The notes beneath the pieces were generated by a model that was not told where the DNA came from, ran no database searches, and saw nothing but the letters and a program-made list of their open reading frames with translations. A DNA stretch of 64,000 bases from Marinobacter sp. ELB17. GTDB taxonomy: Bacteria > Pseudomonadota > Gammaproteobacteria > Pseudomonadales > Oleiphilaceae. The position numbers and the translations under genes are program-made. The stretch covers positions 124,001-188,000 of the forward strand of contig NZ_AAXY01000001.1 of assembly GCF_000169375.1 (NCBI RefSeq). Reading direction: 5' to 3'. Of this stretch, positions 26,046-35,457 are shown piece by piece; the first letter of the stretch is position 1, and every line of letters starts with the position of its first letter.

Positions 26046-27419
26046 CTAACCGGCATTACGGGCCGTTACTTCGCCGGGTTCTTGCCTGCTTTTTGCGGAT
26101 AGCCTTGCCATACCGGCGCGGTAAAGCTGCCAGGCGATAATGCCGGCCAGCAGATTGCCCACCAGCGCGCCGGTCATCAGGCCGGGAATGCCATTAAGTT
26201 GGCTGCCCAGCCAGAGCATGGGCAGGTAACATAGAAACAGTCGCAAGGTGGAAATCAGCAGCGCCCGCAGCGGCAGTCCCAAGGCGTTGCACACCGACAC
26301 CATCAGCATGCAGGCGCCCAGGCCACCGTAGCTCAGCGGTACTCGCCACAGATAGCTGGCCAGAATGCTCTGCACCTGTGCATCGGTGGTGAACAATTCG
26401 GTCACCAAGCCGGAACCCAGCAGCCATAACAGGCCAATCGCCAGCTGCCAGACCACCAGAAACCGCACGGCCAGGCGCACCAGGCGACGGATACTCTCTA
26501 TTTCACCCCTGCCCAGCATGCGCCCGATCATTTGCGGCATCGACATGGTCAGCGCCAACACCACAACAATCGAGAAAAACTCCAGCCGCGACCCCAACCC
26601 CCAGGCCGCTACGGCGGTAGAACCAAAACTGGCGACCAGCGCTGTGGCCAGCACCGCGGCCATTGGCGGCATCATCTGACTGACCATGGCCGGCGCCATG
26701 ATGCCGCCCAACTGGCGCACTGCGCGCACCAGCTGCAGGCCGGCCAGATCAAACCCGAGCCAGCCGCGCTTGAGCAGCAGCGGATAGATCACCAGAGCGC
26801 CCAGGCCGAAGGCGGTGGCGGTGGCCCAGGCCGCGCCGGGCAGGCCCCAGCCGAAATAAAAGATGTACAGCCAGTCCAACCCTATATTCAGCAGGCTGGT
26901 GGCCACCATAACCGCGCCGGGCAGTTTGGTGTTGCCGTGGGAGCGGCACAGGCTGTAACCGAAATACACCATGGCGCCGATCCAGGCTGCAATCAGCCAG
27001 GGCGCCCAGTACTGGCGAATAACCGGCCAAAGTTCGGGCTCGGCGCCCAGCAGGGTCAGAATCGGTTTCTGGCCGAACCACACCAGCAGGCAAAGCACCA
27101 GCACCAGGGTTGCGCCAATCAGCACCACAAGACCACCCAATTGGCGGGCGCGATCGCTGTTGTTCTGGCCCAGATTGCGTGAAATCACCGCGGTGGTGGC
27201 AATTCCCAAGCCTACATACATGCCGCTGACCAGCTGCTGCATGGGAATTGTAAAGCCCAGTGCCGCAAGCGGGTCGCGGCCAAGCTGGCCTATAAACGCG
27301 CTGTCGGTGAGCTGAAAGGTCATCAGCGATAACACACCGAACAGCATCGGCCATGTCATGTCGTAAAGCTGGCGATGCAGGCTGGCGTTGATGCTGGTGT
27401 TAGTGGCTAATTGACTCAC
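26046..27419 (-). CDS. MATE-family efflux transporter
   Basis: This is a multidrug/toxin extrusion exporter of about 457 residues with twelve membrane segments, driven by Na+ or H+. The two MatE repeats are apparent: MLFGVLSLMTFQLTDSAFIG opens the first, and APAMVSQMMPPMAAVLATALV near residue 245 the second. I placed the start at GTG 27419, giving VSQLATNTSINASLHRQLYDM. The open frame runs to 27554, but those 45 residues are basic, not membrane-like and unlike the family. It follows tpx on the same strand and may be read through from it. Substrate unknown. Confidence 0.88.
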   Translation of the reverse strand: MSQLATNTSINASLHRQLYDMTWPMLFGVLSLMTFQLTDSAFIGQLGRDPLAALGFTIPMQQLVSGMYVGLGIATTAVISRNLGQNNSDRARQLGGLVVLIGATLVLVLCLLVWFGQKPILTLLGAEPELWPVIRQYWAPWLIAAWIGAMVYFGYSLCRSHGNTKLPGAVMVATSLLNIGLDWLYIFYFGWGLPGAAWATATAFGLGALVIYPLLLKRGWLGFDLAGLQLVRAVRQLGGIMAPAMVSQMMPPMAAVLATALVASFGSTAVAAWGLGSRLEFFSIVVVLALTMSMPQMIGRMLGRGEIESIRRLVRLAVRFLVVWQLAIGLLWLLGSGLVTELFTTDAQVQSILASYLWRVPLSYGGLGACMLMVSVCNALGLPLRALLISTLRLFLCYLPMLWLGSQLNGIPGLMTGALVGNLLAGIIAWQLYRAGMARLSAKSRQEPGEVTARNAG

Positions 27420-27567
27420 AGGAGCAATCCGGATGTGCGTTCTGAATGAAGTCGGGCAGTGTAGCAGCAAGCGCCGGGGCATTGGATGCTTGCGCGTTGA
27501 GTTGAATAGCAAAGCCGGGTAGAAAAACCGACATCGCAGGCGCGATACCGGCACTCGTTATGGCAGG

Positions 27568-28065
27568 TTACAGAGCGTTCAGGGCAGCATCGTAGTTGGG
27601 CTCGTCTTTGATGTCGCCAACCAGTTCGCTGTGCAGTACTTTGTTGTTCTGGTCGAGCACAATCACGGCGCGGGCGCACAAACCTGCCAGCGGGCCGGTT
27701 TGCATAGCGACGCCGTAGTCCTGCTGGAAGCTGTAGTTGCGGAAGCTGGATAGGGAAATCACTTTGTCCAGGCCTTCGGCGCTACAGAAACGGGCAAAGG
27801 CAAAGGGCAGGTCTGCGGAAATCACCAACACCACGGTGTTGTCGAGATCAGCGGCTTTTTCGTTGAATTTACGGGTAGATGCGGCACACACGCCAGTATC
27901 TATGCTGGGGAAAATGCTCAGAATTTTACGCTTGCCGTCCCAGTTGCTGAGTTTAACGTCTTCCAGGCTGTTGTTGGTCAGGGTAAAAGGGTGGATGGTT
28001 TCGCCAGGTTGGGGGAAGTTTCCGCTCAATTCTACGGCATCGCCGCCAAGTGTTACGTTGCTCAT
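27568..28065 (-). CDS. tpx: thiol peroxidase Tpx
   Basis: This atypical 2-Cys peroxiredoxin of 165 residues prefers alkyl hydroperoxides and is recharged by thioredoxin. The peroxidatic Cys is C60 in [11 protein letters not shown] and the resolving Cys is C94 in FARFCSAEG, equal to C61 and C95 of E. coli Tpx. The conserved [15 protein letters not shown] loop is present. A strong AAGGAG ribosome site precedes ATG 28065. With ahpC and ahpF it is the third peroxidase gene of the window. I saw no OxyR-type box upstream; TTGACC followed shortly by TATTAT on the minus strand is too tight for a normal promoter. Confidence 0.96.
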   Translation of the reverse strand: MSNVTLGGDAVELSGNFPQPGETIHPFTLTNNSLEDVKLSNWDGKRKILSIFPSIDTGVCAASTRKFNEKAADLDNTVVLVISADLPFAFARFCSAEGLDKVISLSSFRNYSFQQDYGVAMQTGPLAGLCARAVIVLDQNNKVLHSELVGDIKDEPNYDAALNAL

Positions 28066-28180
28066 AACATTCTCCTTAAGGATGGAAGTGTCAGAAAAAC
28101 AGACTTTATAATACCGGTCAACTTACTCTTTCTAGTCTAAACTGCATGCGTTTGCACGTTTTTGGCCGCCAGGCGCCCGA

Positions 28181-29395
28181 TTAAACACGGGCTTCCGCCT
28201 CGAAGCCCGGTGCCGGGAAGCGTTGTACCAGGAGTACATAGCTGGCGAGTGCGGCAAACGTCGACAGAGCAATCACCAACGCCATCACCAGTGACGTGCC
28301 ATTGTGCAGGTAGCCTACCAGAGCGCCGGAACCGGCGGCTATAGTCATCTGTGCGAAGCCGAACAGGGAAGAGGCTGAGCCGGCCGTGCGCGGGAAATTT
28401 GCCAGTGCGCCGGCCATGGTTTGTGGCAGTACCATACCAGTGCCGCACAGAATCACCGCCTGGGGCAACATAACCGCCCATACCGAATACACCTCAGCCA
28501 GCGCCAACGATGCCATCACGGTGCCACCGGCCGCAGCCAGCAAAATACCACGCAGCAAAATTTGATCGGGCAACAGGCGTTTGCCCAAGCGCACCGCCAG
28601 CAGGTTGCCCACTATGTAGCCGGCCACCACAAAGGCAAAGTAGAGCCCGAAATGTTGTGGTGACACCCCCAGAAAGTCGATGAGTACGAAGGACGAGCCG
28701 GAAATAAAGGCGAACAGGCTTGAATACATCAGGCTGTTGGTCAGGGTATAACCCAGAAAACTGATATCGCTGCCAATCAGGCGATAGTTTTTCAGCAGCG
28801 ATGCGGGCCGCAGTGGCTGGCGGTATTCCGGGCGCATGGGCTCGGGTATGCCGATAGCAACAATGACCATCATTGCCAGAGCGTAACCGGCCAGCACGTA
28901 AAAAATCGATGCCCAACCCAGATGGCTAACCATTACGCCGCCAATGGTGGGAGCCAGCGCCGGGGCCAGGGCCATAATACTGGCCAGAATGGCCATGATG
29001 CGGGCCGACTGTTGTGGCGTGTAAATATCGCGCACTGCGGCGCGCCCCAGTACCGGGCCGGCTGAACCCCCAAGCGCCTGTAAAAAGCGAAACAGCATCA
29101 GGCTGTCAACGTTGGTGGCGCGGGCACAGCCAATACTGGCGAGGGCAAATATAAAAAAGCCGGCAATCATGATGGGCTTGCGGCCAAAGCAATCGGCCAA
29201 GGGGCCGCAAAAAAGCTGGGCCATGGCGAAACCGGCCAGATAAAAACTTAGGGTAAGCTGGACATCGCCATTGCTGGCATTGAGGTCGCTGCCAATCTGC
29301 GGCAGTGCCGGCAGGTACATATCAGTCGCCAATGGCCCTAGCGCTACCGCGGCAGCCAATAAAATAGTGGTCCAGATACTGGTTAAGGCAAACAT
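28181..29395 (-). CDS. Bcr/CflA-family MFS drug exporter
   Basis: This is a major facilitator of 404 residues with twelve segments. The Bcr/CflA subfamily is shown by ATDMYLPALPQIGSDLNAS in segment 1, the motif A loop FCGPLADCFGRKPIM, and the antiporter motif C region in PALAPTIGGVMV. These proteins expel bicyclomycin, chloramphenicol or sulfonamides by proton antiport. The neighbouring LysR gene lies upstream on the same strand, 100 bases away, and may control it, though LysR genes more often sit divergent from their targets. No terminator was found at the end. Confidence 0.92.
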   Translation of the reverse strand: MFALTSIWTTILLAAAVALGPLATDMYLPALPQIGSDLNASNGDVQLTLSFYLAGFAMAQLFCGPLADCFGRKPIMIAGFFIFALASIGCARATNVDSLMLFRFLQALGGSAGPVLGRAAVRDIYTPQQSARIMAILASIMALAPALAPTIGGVMVSHLGWASIFYVLAGYALAMMVIVAIGIPEPMRPEYRQPLRPASLLKNYRLIGSDISFLGYTLTNSLMYSSLFAFISGSSFVLIDFLGVSPQHFGLYFAFVVAGYIVGNLLAVRLGKRLLPDQILLRGILLAAAGGTVMASLALAEVYSVWAVMLPQAVILCGTGMVLPQTMAGALANFPRTAGSASSLFGFAQMTIAAGSGALVGYLHNGTSLVMALVIALSTFAALASYVLLVQRFPAPGFEAEARV

Positions 29396-29498
29396 GGAAA
29401 ATTCCGTAAAAGCGTTGATTCGGGCAGGCAGTTTACGAATTTAAAGGCAGCGGGTAAGCCGGTCAGTTGTCATACAACCTATGAATGATATCGATTGA

Positions 29499-30410
29499 TT
29501 ATTGCGTCATTCCATTCATGGTGGCCGCCACCGCGTTTATCTGGTTGCGCAACCAGCGGTGGGCAGCATCGTTCTGATAGCGCTGGTGCCAGATCATCAA
29601 CAGGGTAAAGGGCTTGTAGTCGAACGGCAGTGGCACCCAGGCGGCCCGCGACAACAGCTGCTGACCCATACGTTCCGGCGCCACTGCCAACATGTCGGTA
29701 CCGTATAAAAGGCTGGCAAGGGCCGAGAAGTTTGACACGCTCACTCTCTTGGTGCGGCGCAGATTGCGGGCGCTCAGGGCTTGGTCCAGCCCCGGCTGTT
29801 CGGCCGAACCCAGCATCAGGCTGATGTGGTCGGCTTTGAGGAAATCGGCCAGGGTATGAGGCGGCTCGCGCCGCGCCGGATCATAAAACACCACCATGCG
29901 GTCGGTCATCAGGCCACGTTGCATAATATCGCTGGCCTCCGGTGGGTGCGGCGACACAATAAGATCGCAGGCTTCCTGGCGTAACAGCTCGGCGCTGGGA
30001 ATGCCGGCGGCAATCACCTGCAGGCGAATGCCCGGCGCCTGCTCACGCAAAATAGCCAGCAAGCCGGGCAGCAGAAGGTCGCGCTCATAATCGTTGGCGG
30101 CGATGGTAAACACCAGTTCTGCGGTTTGCGGACTGAACGGTGGGCCGGAGGACAGCGCGCGCAAATCATCCAGCACCTGACGAATGTGCGGGCCGGCCTG
30201 CTGGGCATAACGGGTAGGGGCAATGCCACGCCCGGATTTAACAAACAGAGGGTCACCCAAAGCCTGGCGCAAACGCTCCAGGGTGTGACTGACGGCCGAC
30301 TGACTAACCCCAAGCGTTACTGCGGCCCGCGATACGCTGCCTTCGTCCAGCACCACCAAAAAGGTGGCCAGCGCGCGCAGGTCCAGATTAAAAGGCTCAA
30401 CAGGGTTCAT
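29499..30410 (-). CDS. LysR-family transcriptional regulator
   Basis: This regulator has 303 residues if it begins at ATG 30410 (MNPVEPFNLDLRALATFLVV). The N-terminal winged helix-turn-helix is plain: GSVSRAAVTLGVSQSAVSHTLERLRQALGDPLFV, residues about 23-57 (shown here only as pattern: VSRAA, SQSAVSHTL, LGDPLF). The PBP2-like effector domain follows from about residue 95. LNLDLRALxxF at the start is typical of the NodD/NahR/LinR branch. An in-frame extension to 30536 would add 42 residues unlike the family and would overlap the divergent acyltransferase reading frame. The effector is unknown. Confidence 0.88.
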   Translation of the reverse strand: MNPVEPFNLDLRALATFLVVLDEGSVSRAAVTLGVSQSAVSHTLERLRQALGDPLFVKSGRGIAPTRYAQQAGPHIRQVLDDLRALSSGPPFSPQTAELVFTIAANDYERDLLLPGLLAILREQAPGIRLQVIAAGIPSAELLRQEACDLIVSPHPPEASDIMQRGLMTDRMVVFYDPARREPPHTLADFLKADHISLMLGSAEQPGLDQALSARNLRRTKRVSVSNFSALASLLYGTDMLAVAPERMGQQLLSRAAWVPLPFDYKPFTLLMIWHQRYQNDAAHRWLRNQINAVAATMNGMTQ

Positions 30411-30560
30411 CAGCGGGAGTCCGTTCTTGTTGCCAAAATGATGCCATAATAATGTAATGACGATACCACGCTGGGAACAGTAGAGGGCATTCGCCTCTGC
30501 CCAAGACCCAATGTGGTTGTTATGATTAACAGTCATGAATTTTCAAAATGGAATGAACCC

Positions 30561-31484
30561 ATGCTCAGTTTTTTACCTGCGCCGGTGATTGGTGTACTGA
30601 ACTCGTTGCTGTTGTTACTGAACACCCTGGTGTGGTGCCTACTTTTATATATTCCGGCGCTGTTGAAGCTGATTATTCCCCACAAGGGTTTTGGTGTGCT
30701 GTGCACCAAGCTGATTATTCGCGTGGCCGAAATTTGGGTAGCTTGTAACAGTGGCTGGATGAAACTCACCCAGAGCACCCGCTGGGACGTGACCGGGGTT
30801 GAAGAGCTGAAGCAGGAAAGCTGGTATCTGGTGCTTAGTAACCACCAGAGCTGGGTGGATATTCTGGCCATGCAGCGGGTTTTTCACGGCAAAGCACCGT
30901 TTCTGAAGTTCTTTCTGAAGCAGCAGCTGGTGTGGGTACCGGTGATCGGCTTGGCCTGGTGGGGGCTGGATTTCCCGTTCATGAAGCGCTATTCGCGTCA
31001 GTATCTGGTAAAGCACCCCGAAAAACGCGGTGAAGACATGAAAGCCACTCGCCGCGCGTGCGAGAAGTTCCAGCACACGCCCGTCAGCATTATGAACTTC
31101 GTAGAAGGCACGCGCTTTACGCCGGCCAAGCATGCCGCCCAAAAATCATCCTACACTCACCTGTTACCGCCCAAAGCTGGCGGTGTCGGTTTTGTGTTAG
31201 ACGCCATGGGTGACTCCGTCAAAACATTGGTGGATTTGACCATTGCCTACCCCGGCGGTGCGCCGACCTTCTGGCAGTTCTTGTGTGGCCAGATACCAGA
31301 AATCAAAATGGAAATTCACACCGTGGCCATTCCCGACAACCTCAAAGGCCGCGACTACATGGCCGACTCTGAATACCGCCGCAACGTAAAGCTTTGGCTT
31401 GCCGAACAGTGGCAAGCCAAAGACCAGCGCCTTACGCAGATGCTGGGACAGGTTCCTGCTTCGGCTCCTGCAGCGTCAGATTGA
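30561..31484 (+). CDS. PlsC-family acyltransferase (YihG-like)
   Basis: This is a membrane-bound 1-acylglycerol-3-phosphate acyltransferase-type enzyme of 307 residues. A hydrophobic anchor (residues 5-45) precedes block I SNHQSWVDIL (H and D catalytic pair), block II-like GLDFPFMKRYSR, block III NFVEGTRFT and block IV near LVDLTIAYPGG. Length and the extended C-terminus are like E. coli YihG, which adds acyl chains to lysophosphatidic acid in a minor pathway. I chose ATG 30561 with GGAATGAACCC upstream; an earlier ATG at 30513 adds 16 hydrophilic residues. The end overlaps the end of the RNase II gene by 53 bases on the opposite strand. Confidence 0.88.
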   Translation: MLSFLPAPVIGVLNSLLLLLNTLVWCLLLYIPALLKLIIPHKGFGVLCTKLIIRVAEIWVACNSGWMKLTQSTRWDVTGVEELKQESWYLVLSNHQSWVDILAMQRVFHGKAPFLKFFLKQQLVWVPVIGLAWWGLDFPFMKRYSRQYLVKHPEKRGEDMKATRRACEKFQHTPVSIMNFVEGTRFTPAKHAAQKSSYTHLLPPKAGGVGFVLDAMGDSVKTLVDLTIAYPGGAPTFWQFLCGQIPEIKMEIHTVAIPDNLKGRDYMADSEYRRNVKLWLAEQWQAKDQRLTQMLGQVPASAPAASD

Positions 31485-33408
31485 TCTGACGGCGTTCGTC
31501 ATCCACCCCGGCCAGGCGCACGGTAACGGCCTGGTCGAGTTGGAAGATGCGGCCATTTTTGTTGTGAATCAGGCGCAGGGTGACCGGGTCAAAACTGTAT
31601 TTTCCATCGAGGTCACGGCAGCTGACAAACCCTTCCAGGCCGTTGCAATTTAAGCGCACAAAAAAGCCGGCGGGAATGGTGCGGCTGATAACGCCGCCCA
31701 TGTCATCATCGCCCAACGTTTTTGCAAAGTCGCTTTTAAGCCAGTTCTCTACGCTGTTGGCGGCCTGGCGAGCCTGTATCAGAGTTGCCTGAAGCGTGCT
31801 GAGGGCGTTGTTGTCCAATTCTTCTAACGGCGTCTGCCAGATCAGCGATTTGATCACCCGGTGCACGTAAAAGTCGGTGAACTTGCGCAGCGGCGAGGTG
31901 AACGTGGTGTAGGCAGCAAGCCCCATACCCTGGTGCGGTGCGGGGCTGAAGGCCAGCTCGGCGCGGGCCAGTTGGCGCGCGACAATGGATTTTACCGGGG
32001 CATCTGCGTTCAGGCTGTCGGTGGTTTTCATCAGTGTTTTGAAACTCTCTGCCTGGGCAATATCCAGCTCGGCAAGCTGTGGCATGTGTTGTTCCAGCAG
32101 CTTGCGGACGTTGTCGTGACGGTCGGCGCGCAGGCCGCTGTGACAAATAAACAGACCTGTGTTGTGCTGCGACAGAAAGTCGGCGGCGCAGCGGTTGGCC
32201 GCTACCATGCACTCTTCTACCAAACGGTGGGCTTCATTTTGAACTGTGGGTTCAATGCTGCGAATACGGCGGTTTTCGTCCAGCCGCAGGCGGAACTCCG
32301 TGCGGTCACCATTAATAAGAGCGTGTTCGACGCGCCAGCGCCGCAGCGCCGTAGCGGCCTGGTGCAGCTGGTCCAAGCTGTTAGACACGGCTGACGACAG
32401 AGCTTTGATGTCGTCGTCTTCGCGGCCGTCAATCAAGTTGGCAACCAGTTCATAACTGAGTTTGCCGTGGGAGCGGAGGCTGGCCTGGTGAAAACTGTAA
32501 TCGCCCAGACTGCCATCGTTGTTAACCTGCAGATCGCAAACTAAAGCCAGACGCGTTGTATCGGGCTGCAGCGAACACAAGCGGGTGCTGGCGGCTTCGG
32601 GCAGCATCGGCAGCGGCTCTCCCGGGAAGTAAATGGCGGTGGCTCGGCGCATGGCTTCGCGTTCGGTGGCGCTGCCTGGTTCAATCAATGCGGTGGGGTC
32701 GGCAATCGCAATTGACAGCGCCCAGCCGGTGGCGTTTGGCACCGCTAGCAGGGCGTCGTCCATATCTTGGGTGCCAGGGCTGTCGATGGTGACATAGGGC
32801 TGTGAGCAGCGGTCTTCTCGCCCTGCGCTGTGTGCGGCTATCGCGTCTTCACTGAGTGCTTGGGCGTGTTGCTGCACTGCCTCTGGCCATGCGTCAGACA
32901 AATCAAAACCGGCCATGGTCAGCGCCCGCTCAATACCGGCATCGCCAGCCTGGCCTATTACCCGCAGTACCCGGGCCTGGCCTTTGCCGTCTTTGATCGG
33001 GTGGCGGTGCAGGCGGCAATATATGTAATCACCGGGCTGGGCGCCGTTACGCTCTTTTGGCGGTATGAAGATCCAGCGGTTAATGCCCGCCGTTTCCGGC
33101 ACCACAAAGTGGCCTTTGCCCTTGACCTGGTAGCGGCCTACAAAGGTATCCAGCGAGCTGCTCAGCAGCTCTTCCACCAAGCCTTGGGTTTTGCCTTTTT
33201 CGACATCCTGTTCGGTGATGTTGATGCGGTCGCCGGGAAGCACTTTTTGCATTTCCTCGGGCGGAAGAAACACATCTCTGCCGTCGTCCATAGCAGCAAA
33301 GCCAAAGCGGCCATTGGTTGCTTTTACGGTGCCGGAAAAAACCACTTTGTGTTCTTCGATATTGGATTTCAGCTGGCGCAACTGGCTGAGAGCGTCGGCA
33401 TTGAGCAT
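31432..33408 (-). CDS. rnb: exoribonuclease II (RNase II/VacB family)
   Basis: This 3'-5' exoribonuclease degrades single-stranded RNA. At 658 residues it is near E. coli RNase II (644) and much shorter than RNase R. The order is: cold-shock domain (about 20-75, with GRFGFAAMDDGRDVFLPP), a second OB domain, the RNB catalytic domain beginning YVTIDSPGTQDMDDALLA with the Asp cluster that holds two Mg ions, the HSGLRADRH and YTTFTSPLRKFTDFYVHR motifs, and a C-terminal S1 domain. It lacks the basic RNase R tail. It is convergent with the acyltransferase and shares 53 bases with its end. Confidence 0.9.
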   Translation of the reverse strand: MLNADALSQLRQLKSNIEEHKVVFSGTVKATNGRFGFAAMDDGRDVFLPPEEMQKVLPGDRINITEQDVEKGKTQGLVEELLSSSLDTFVGRYQVKGKGHFVVPETAGINRWIFIPPKERNGAQPGDYIYCRLHRHPIKDGKGQARVLRVIGQAGDAGIERALTMAGFDLSDAWPEAVQQHAQALSEDAIAAHSAGREDRCSQPYVTIDSPGTQDMDDALLAVPNATGWALSIAIADPTALIEPGSATEREAMRRATAIYFPGEPLPMLPEAASTRLCSLQPDTTRLALVCDLQVNNDGSLGDYSFHQASLRSHGKLSYELVANLIDGREDDDIKALSSAVSNSLDQLHQAATALRRWRVEHALINGDRTEFRLRLDENRRIRSIEPTVQNEAHRLVEECMVAANRCAADFLSQHNTGLFICHSGLRADRHDNVRKLLEQHMPQLAELDIAQAESFKTLMKTTDSLNADAPVKSIVARQLARAELAFSPAPHQGMGLAAYTTFTSPLRKFTDFYVHRVIKSLIWQTPLEELDNNALSTLQATLIQARQAANSVENWLKSDFAKTLGDDDMGGVISRTIPAGFFVRLNCNGLEGFVSCRDLDGKYSFDPVTLRLIHNKNGRIFQLDQAVTVRLAGVDDERRQINLTLQEPKQEPVPASA

Positions 33409-33520
33409 GAAGTAACCTGGCTGATAAAAAAATGAATGTTACCGCGCAGTATAACTGTAAAGGGGCAATGAGTCAGACCCGTTAGGCAATGAGAGCGTGG
33501 CTGATGCTTTATTTGTCGGG

Positions 33521-34858
33521 TCAGCCCGGGATTTGATGGTCTTTATTCGCGATGAACACCGTGTTGCGACCGCGGGCTTTGGCCTGGTAAAGCGCTTGGT
33601 CGGCTTCGTGCAGGATGGTTTTAGCGCTGTCGCCGGGTTGACACAGGTAGGCGCCTACGCTGACCGTAATCGGTATATTACCGTTTGCACTTTCGCGTTC
33701 AAAGGTCTGGCGCAAACGCTCGCTCAGAAAACGTAGAATATTATGATCACAGGGCGACAACACCACCATAAACTCGTCGCCACCCCATCGCCCGGGTTGG
33801 TCGTACGGGCGCAGACTGTACTGTAACCAGAGCGCTGCCTGACACAGAACTTCATCGCCGGTTTGATGGCCAAGGCTGTCGTTAATCGCCTTAAAGTGGT
33901 CGATGTCCAGCCACATAACGCCAAAACCGGCATTTCGCCGACTGGCCCGCTGGATCTCGACCTCCAGGATTTCATCCAGACTGCGGCGGTTACAAAGTCC
34001 GGTCAGCGAATCTACCCGCGCTAGCGAATGCAGGTCTGTAGTGCGTTCGGCAATTTTTTGTTCAAGCTCATCGCGGGAATATTTGAGTGTACGTGTCATT
34101 TCCTCAAAGTCGTCGGCGCTGTCGAACAGCAGGTCAATGGTGCTTTTCTGGCCTTCGGGCTTGATGATCGTGGCAAAATCGATGTAATTGCGATCGCGGT
34201 ATAGCTGAATGGCGCCGTTCAGATCCACAAACAACGTGGTTATGCCTTGCTGGCCGGTGTCTACAATGTCCTTCAGAAAGTCATCAAGGTTCAGTCCGGT
34301 TCCTACCATACCCACGATGACGTTCTCTTTGTTGCGCATCAGTACGTCAATCCACAGCTTGGTTACACCCAGGTTGGTGTCGGGATTCACATTCAGATGG
34401 AAGTCGCGGCCTTCGTCAATCAGTCGGTAGAACCAGGCGTCATCGGGCTCGTTTGGGTCCAGAGTGTAGCGGAACTGCTGGCCCTGATAATCGTTGGATG
34501 TGTTGTTGTAGTAATAGTGGCTATTGCTTAAAAAGGCGACAAAATAGCTGTGGTCGCGGAAATTATTGCGAAAGCTTTCCATTTCACCAATGGCGGCGGC
34601 TTTGATCAACGGGCCGTCAGGGGTTCTGGCGAGTGCCAGAAGGGCTTGAGAGCGCGCCATTTGCCGCGCCAGGCCTATTTCGCGCTCTAGCGACTGCAGC
34701 AGACGGGCGCTGTCATAACGCACCTGAATTTCAGCGACTTGTTTACCCCAGCGCTCGATCAGATTGTCTGACAACTGCTGATACGCGGCCCAGGTGGCAA
34801 TGCTTGCCAAGATCATCAGGCCAGCAGCAAGGCTGAGAATTCGATTTTTCAGATTCAA
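33521..34858 (-). CDS. diguanylate cyclase with truncated-looking sensor region
   Basis: This 445-residue protein should make cyclic-di-GMP. The C-terminal GGDEF domain (about 280-440) is intact: WLDIDHFKAINDSLGHQTGD, the active site RWGGDEF, and an inhibitory RxxD site (RPYD) five residues ahead of it. One membrane segment lies at 7-25. Residues 30-235 resemble a periplasmic Cache sensor. No second membrane segment follows: the chain passes from the sensor (IDLLFDSADDFEEMTRTL) straight into a coiled coil ending KIAERTTDL. The piece DDFEEMTRTLKYSRDEL looks like the end of a HAMP domain, which suggests that the middle was deleted in frame. Confidence 0.88.
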   Translation of the reverse strand: MNLKNRILSLAAGLMILASIATWAAYQQLSDNLIERWGKQVAEIQVRYDSARLLQSLEREIGLARQMARSQALLALARTPDGPLIKAAAIGEMESFRNNFRDHSYFVAFLSNSHYYYNNTSNDYQGQQFRYTLDPNEPDDAWFYRLIDEGRDFHLNVNPDTNLGVTKLWIDVLMRNKENVIVGMVGTGLNLDDFLKDIVDTGQQGITTLFVDLNGAIQLYRDRNYIDFATIIKPEGQKSTIDLLFDSADDFEEMTRTLKYSRDELEQKIAERTTDLHSLARVDSLTGLCNRRSLDEILEVEIQRASRRNAGFGVMWLDIDHFKAINDSLGHQTGDEVLCQAALWLQYSLRPYDQPGRWGGDEFMVVLSPCDHNILRFLSERLRQTFERESANGNIPITVSVGAYLCQPGDSAKTILHEADQALYQAKARGRNTVFIANKDHQIPG

Positions 34859-35002
34859 CGAGGCTCCCTCTCGATGATTTCGTTCACAAAGTCATAAAAT
34901 AAGGAGCCCGATGTTAGAGCAAATAATCACTAAACTGTATAAAAATGTCGCAGTGCTTGGTGTAAGGGCCGATTGACATTGTTGTTCAGAATCGTGCGGC
35001 AA

Positions 35003-35452
35003 TTAGTTGTGTTCGGCGAACACCTGGGTCTGGCCGTTGGCGTTGAATAACAGCACTTGGTACGGATCTTTGCGGCCGCCCATTTCCATTCCTGGTGAGC
35101 CTGCAGGCATGCCCGGAACGCTCAAGCCACGGGCTTGGGGCGCTTGGCTTAACAGGCGTTTGATGTCGTCCGCCGGCACGTGGCCTTCAATCACGTAATC
35201 GTTGATAAACGCGGTGTGGCAACTGGCCAGGGCCGGTGTCAGGCCGGCTTCGATTTTCACCGGCGTGACATTGTCGACTTCGCTGACTTCCACCTCAAAA
35301 CCGTTGTCCTCCAGGTGTTTGATCCAGTCGGTGCAGCAGCCACAGGTAGGCGATTTGTAGACGTGAATGTTGTGCTCAGATTCGGCGCTTGCCAGGGCCG
35401 AGCCAAAGCTCAGGCTAGCGCCCAGTAACATGGCTAGAGTACGTTGCTTCAT
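35003..35452 (-). CDS. DUF411 metal-binding protein, exported, copper-linked
   Basis: This 149-residue protein has a signal peptide (1-23, ending ALASA) and a DUF411 domain. VYKSPTCGCCTDWIKHL holds the C-x-C-C cluster, and ASCHTAFINDYVIEGHVPADDI is the second family motif with Cys-His. A Met/Gly-rich stretch, PGMPAGSPGMEMGG, near residues 115-128 is a likely Cu(I) or Ag(I) binder. It closes the copper operon: its ribosome site lies in the last codons of the preceding 32-residue gene. A periplasmic copper-sequestering or shuttling role is likely but not proven for the family. Confidence 0.88.
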   Translation of the reverse strand: MKQRTLAMLLGASLSFGSALASAESEHNIHVYKSPTCGCCTDWIKHLEDNGFEVEVSEVDNVTPVKIEAGLTPALASCHTAFINDYVIEGHVPADDIKRLLSQAPQARGLSVPGMPAGSPGMEMGGRKDPYQVLLFNANGQTQVFAEHN

Positions 35453-35457
35453 AAGTG

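Noticed and set aside
27420..27554. N-terminal extension of the MATE exporter
   Set aside because: The region is basic and hydrophilic with no counterpart in the family; it looks like the untranslated stretch behind tpx.
28066..28180. OxyR box ahead of tpx
   Set aside because: No ATAG-N7-CTAT pattern or close variant was found, unlike at ahpC and ahpF.
30411..30536. N-terminal extension of the LysR protein
   Set aside because: The 42 extra residues do not resemble LysR proteins, and the family N-terminus starts naturally at the ATG at 30410.
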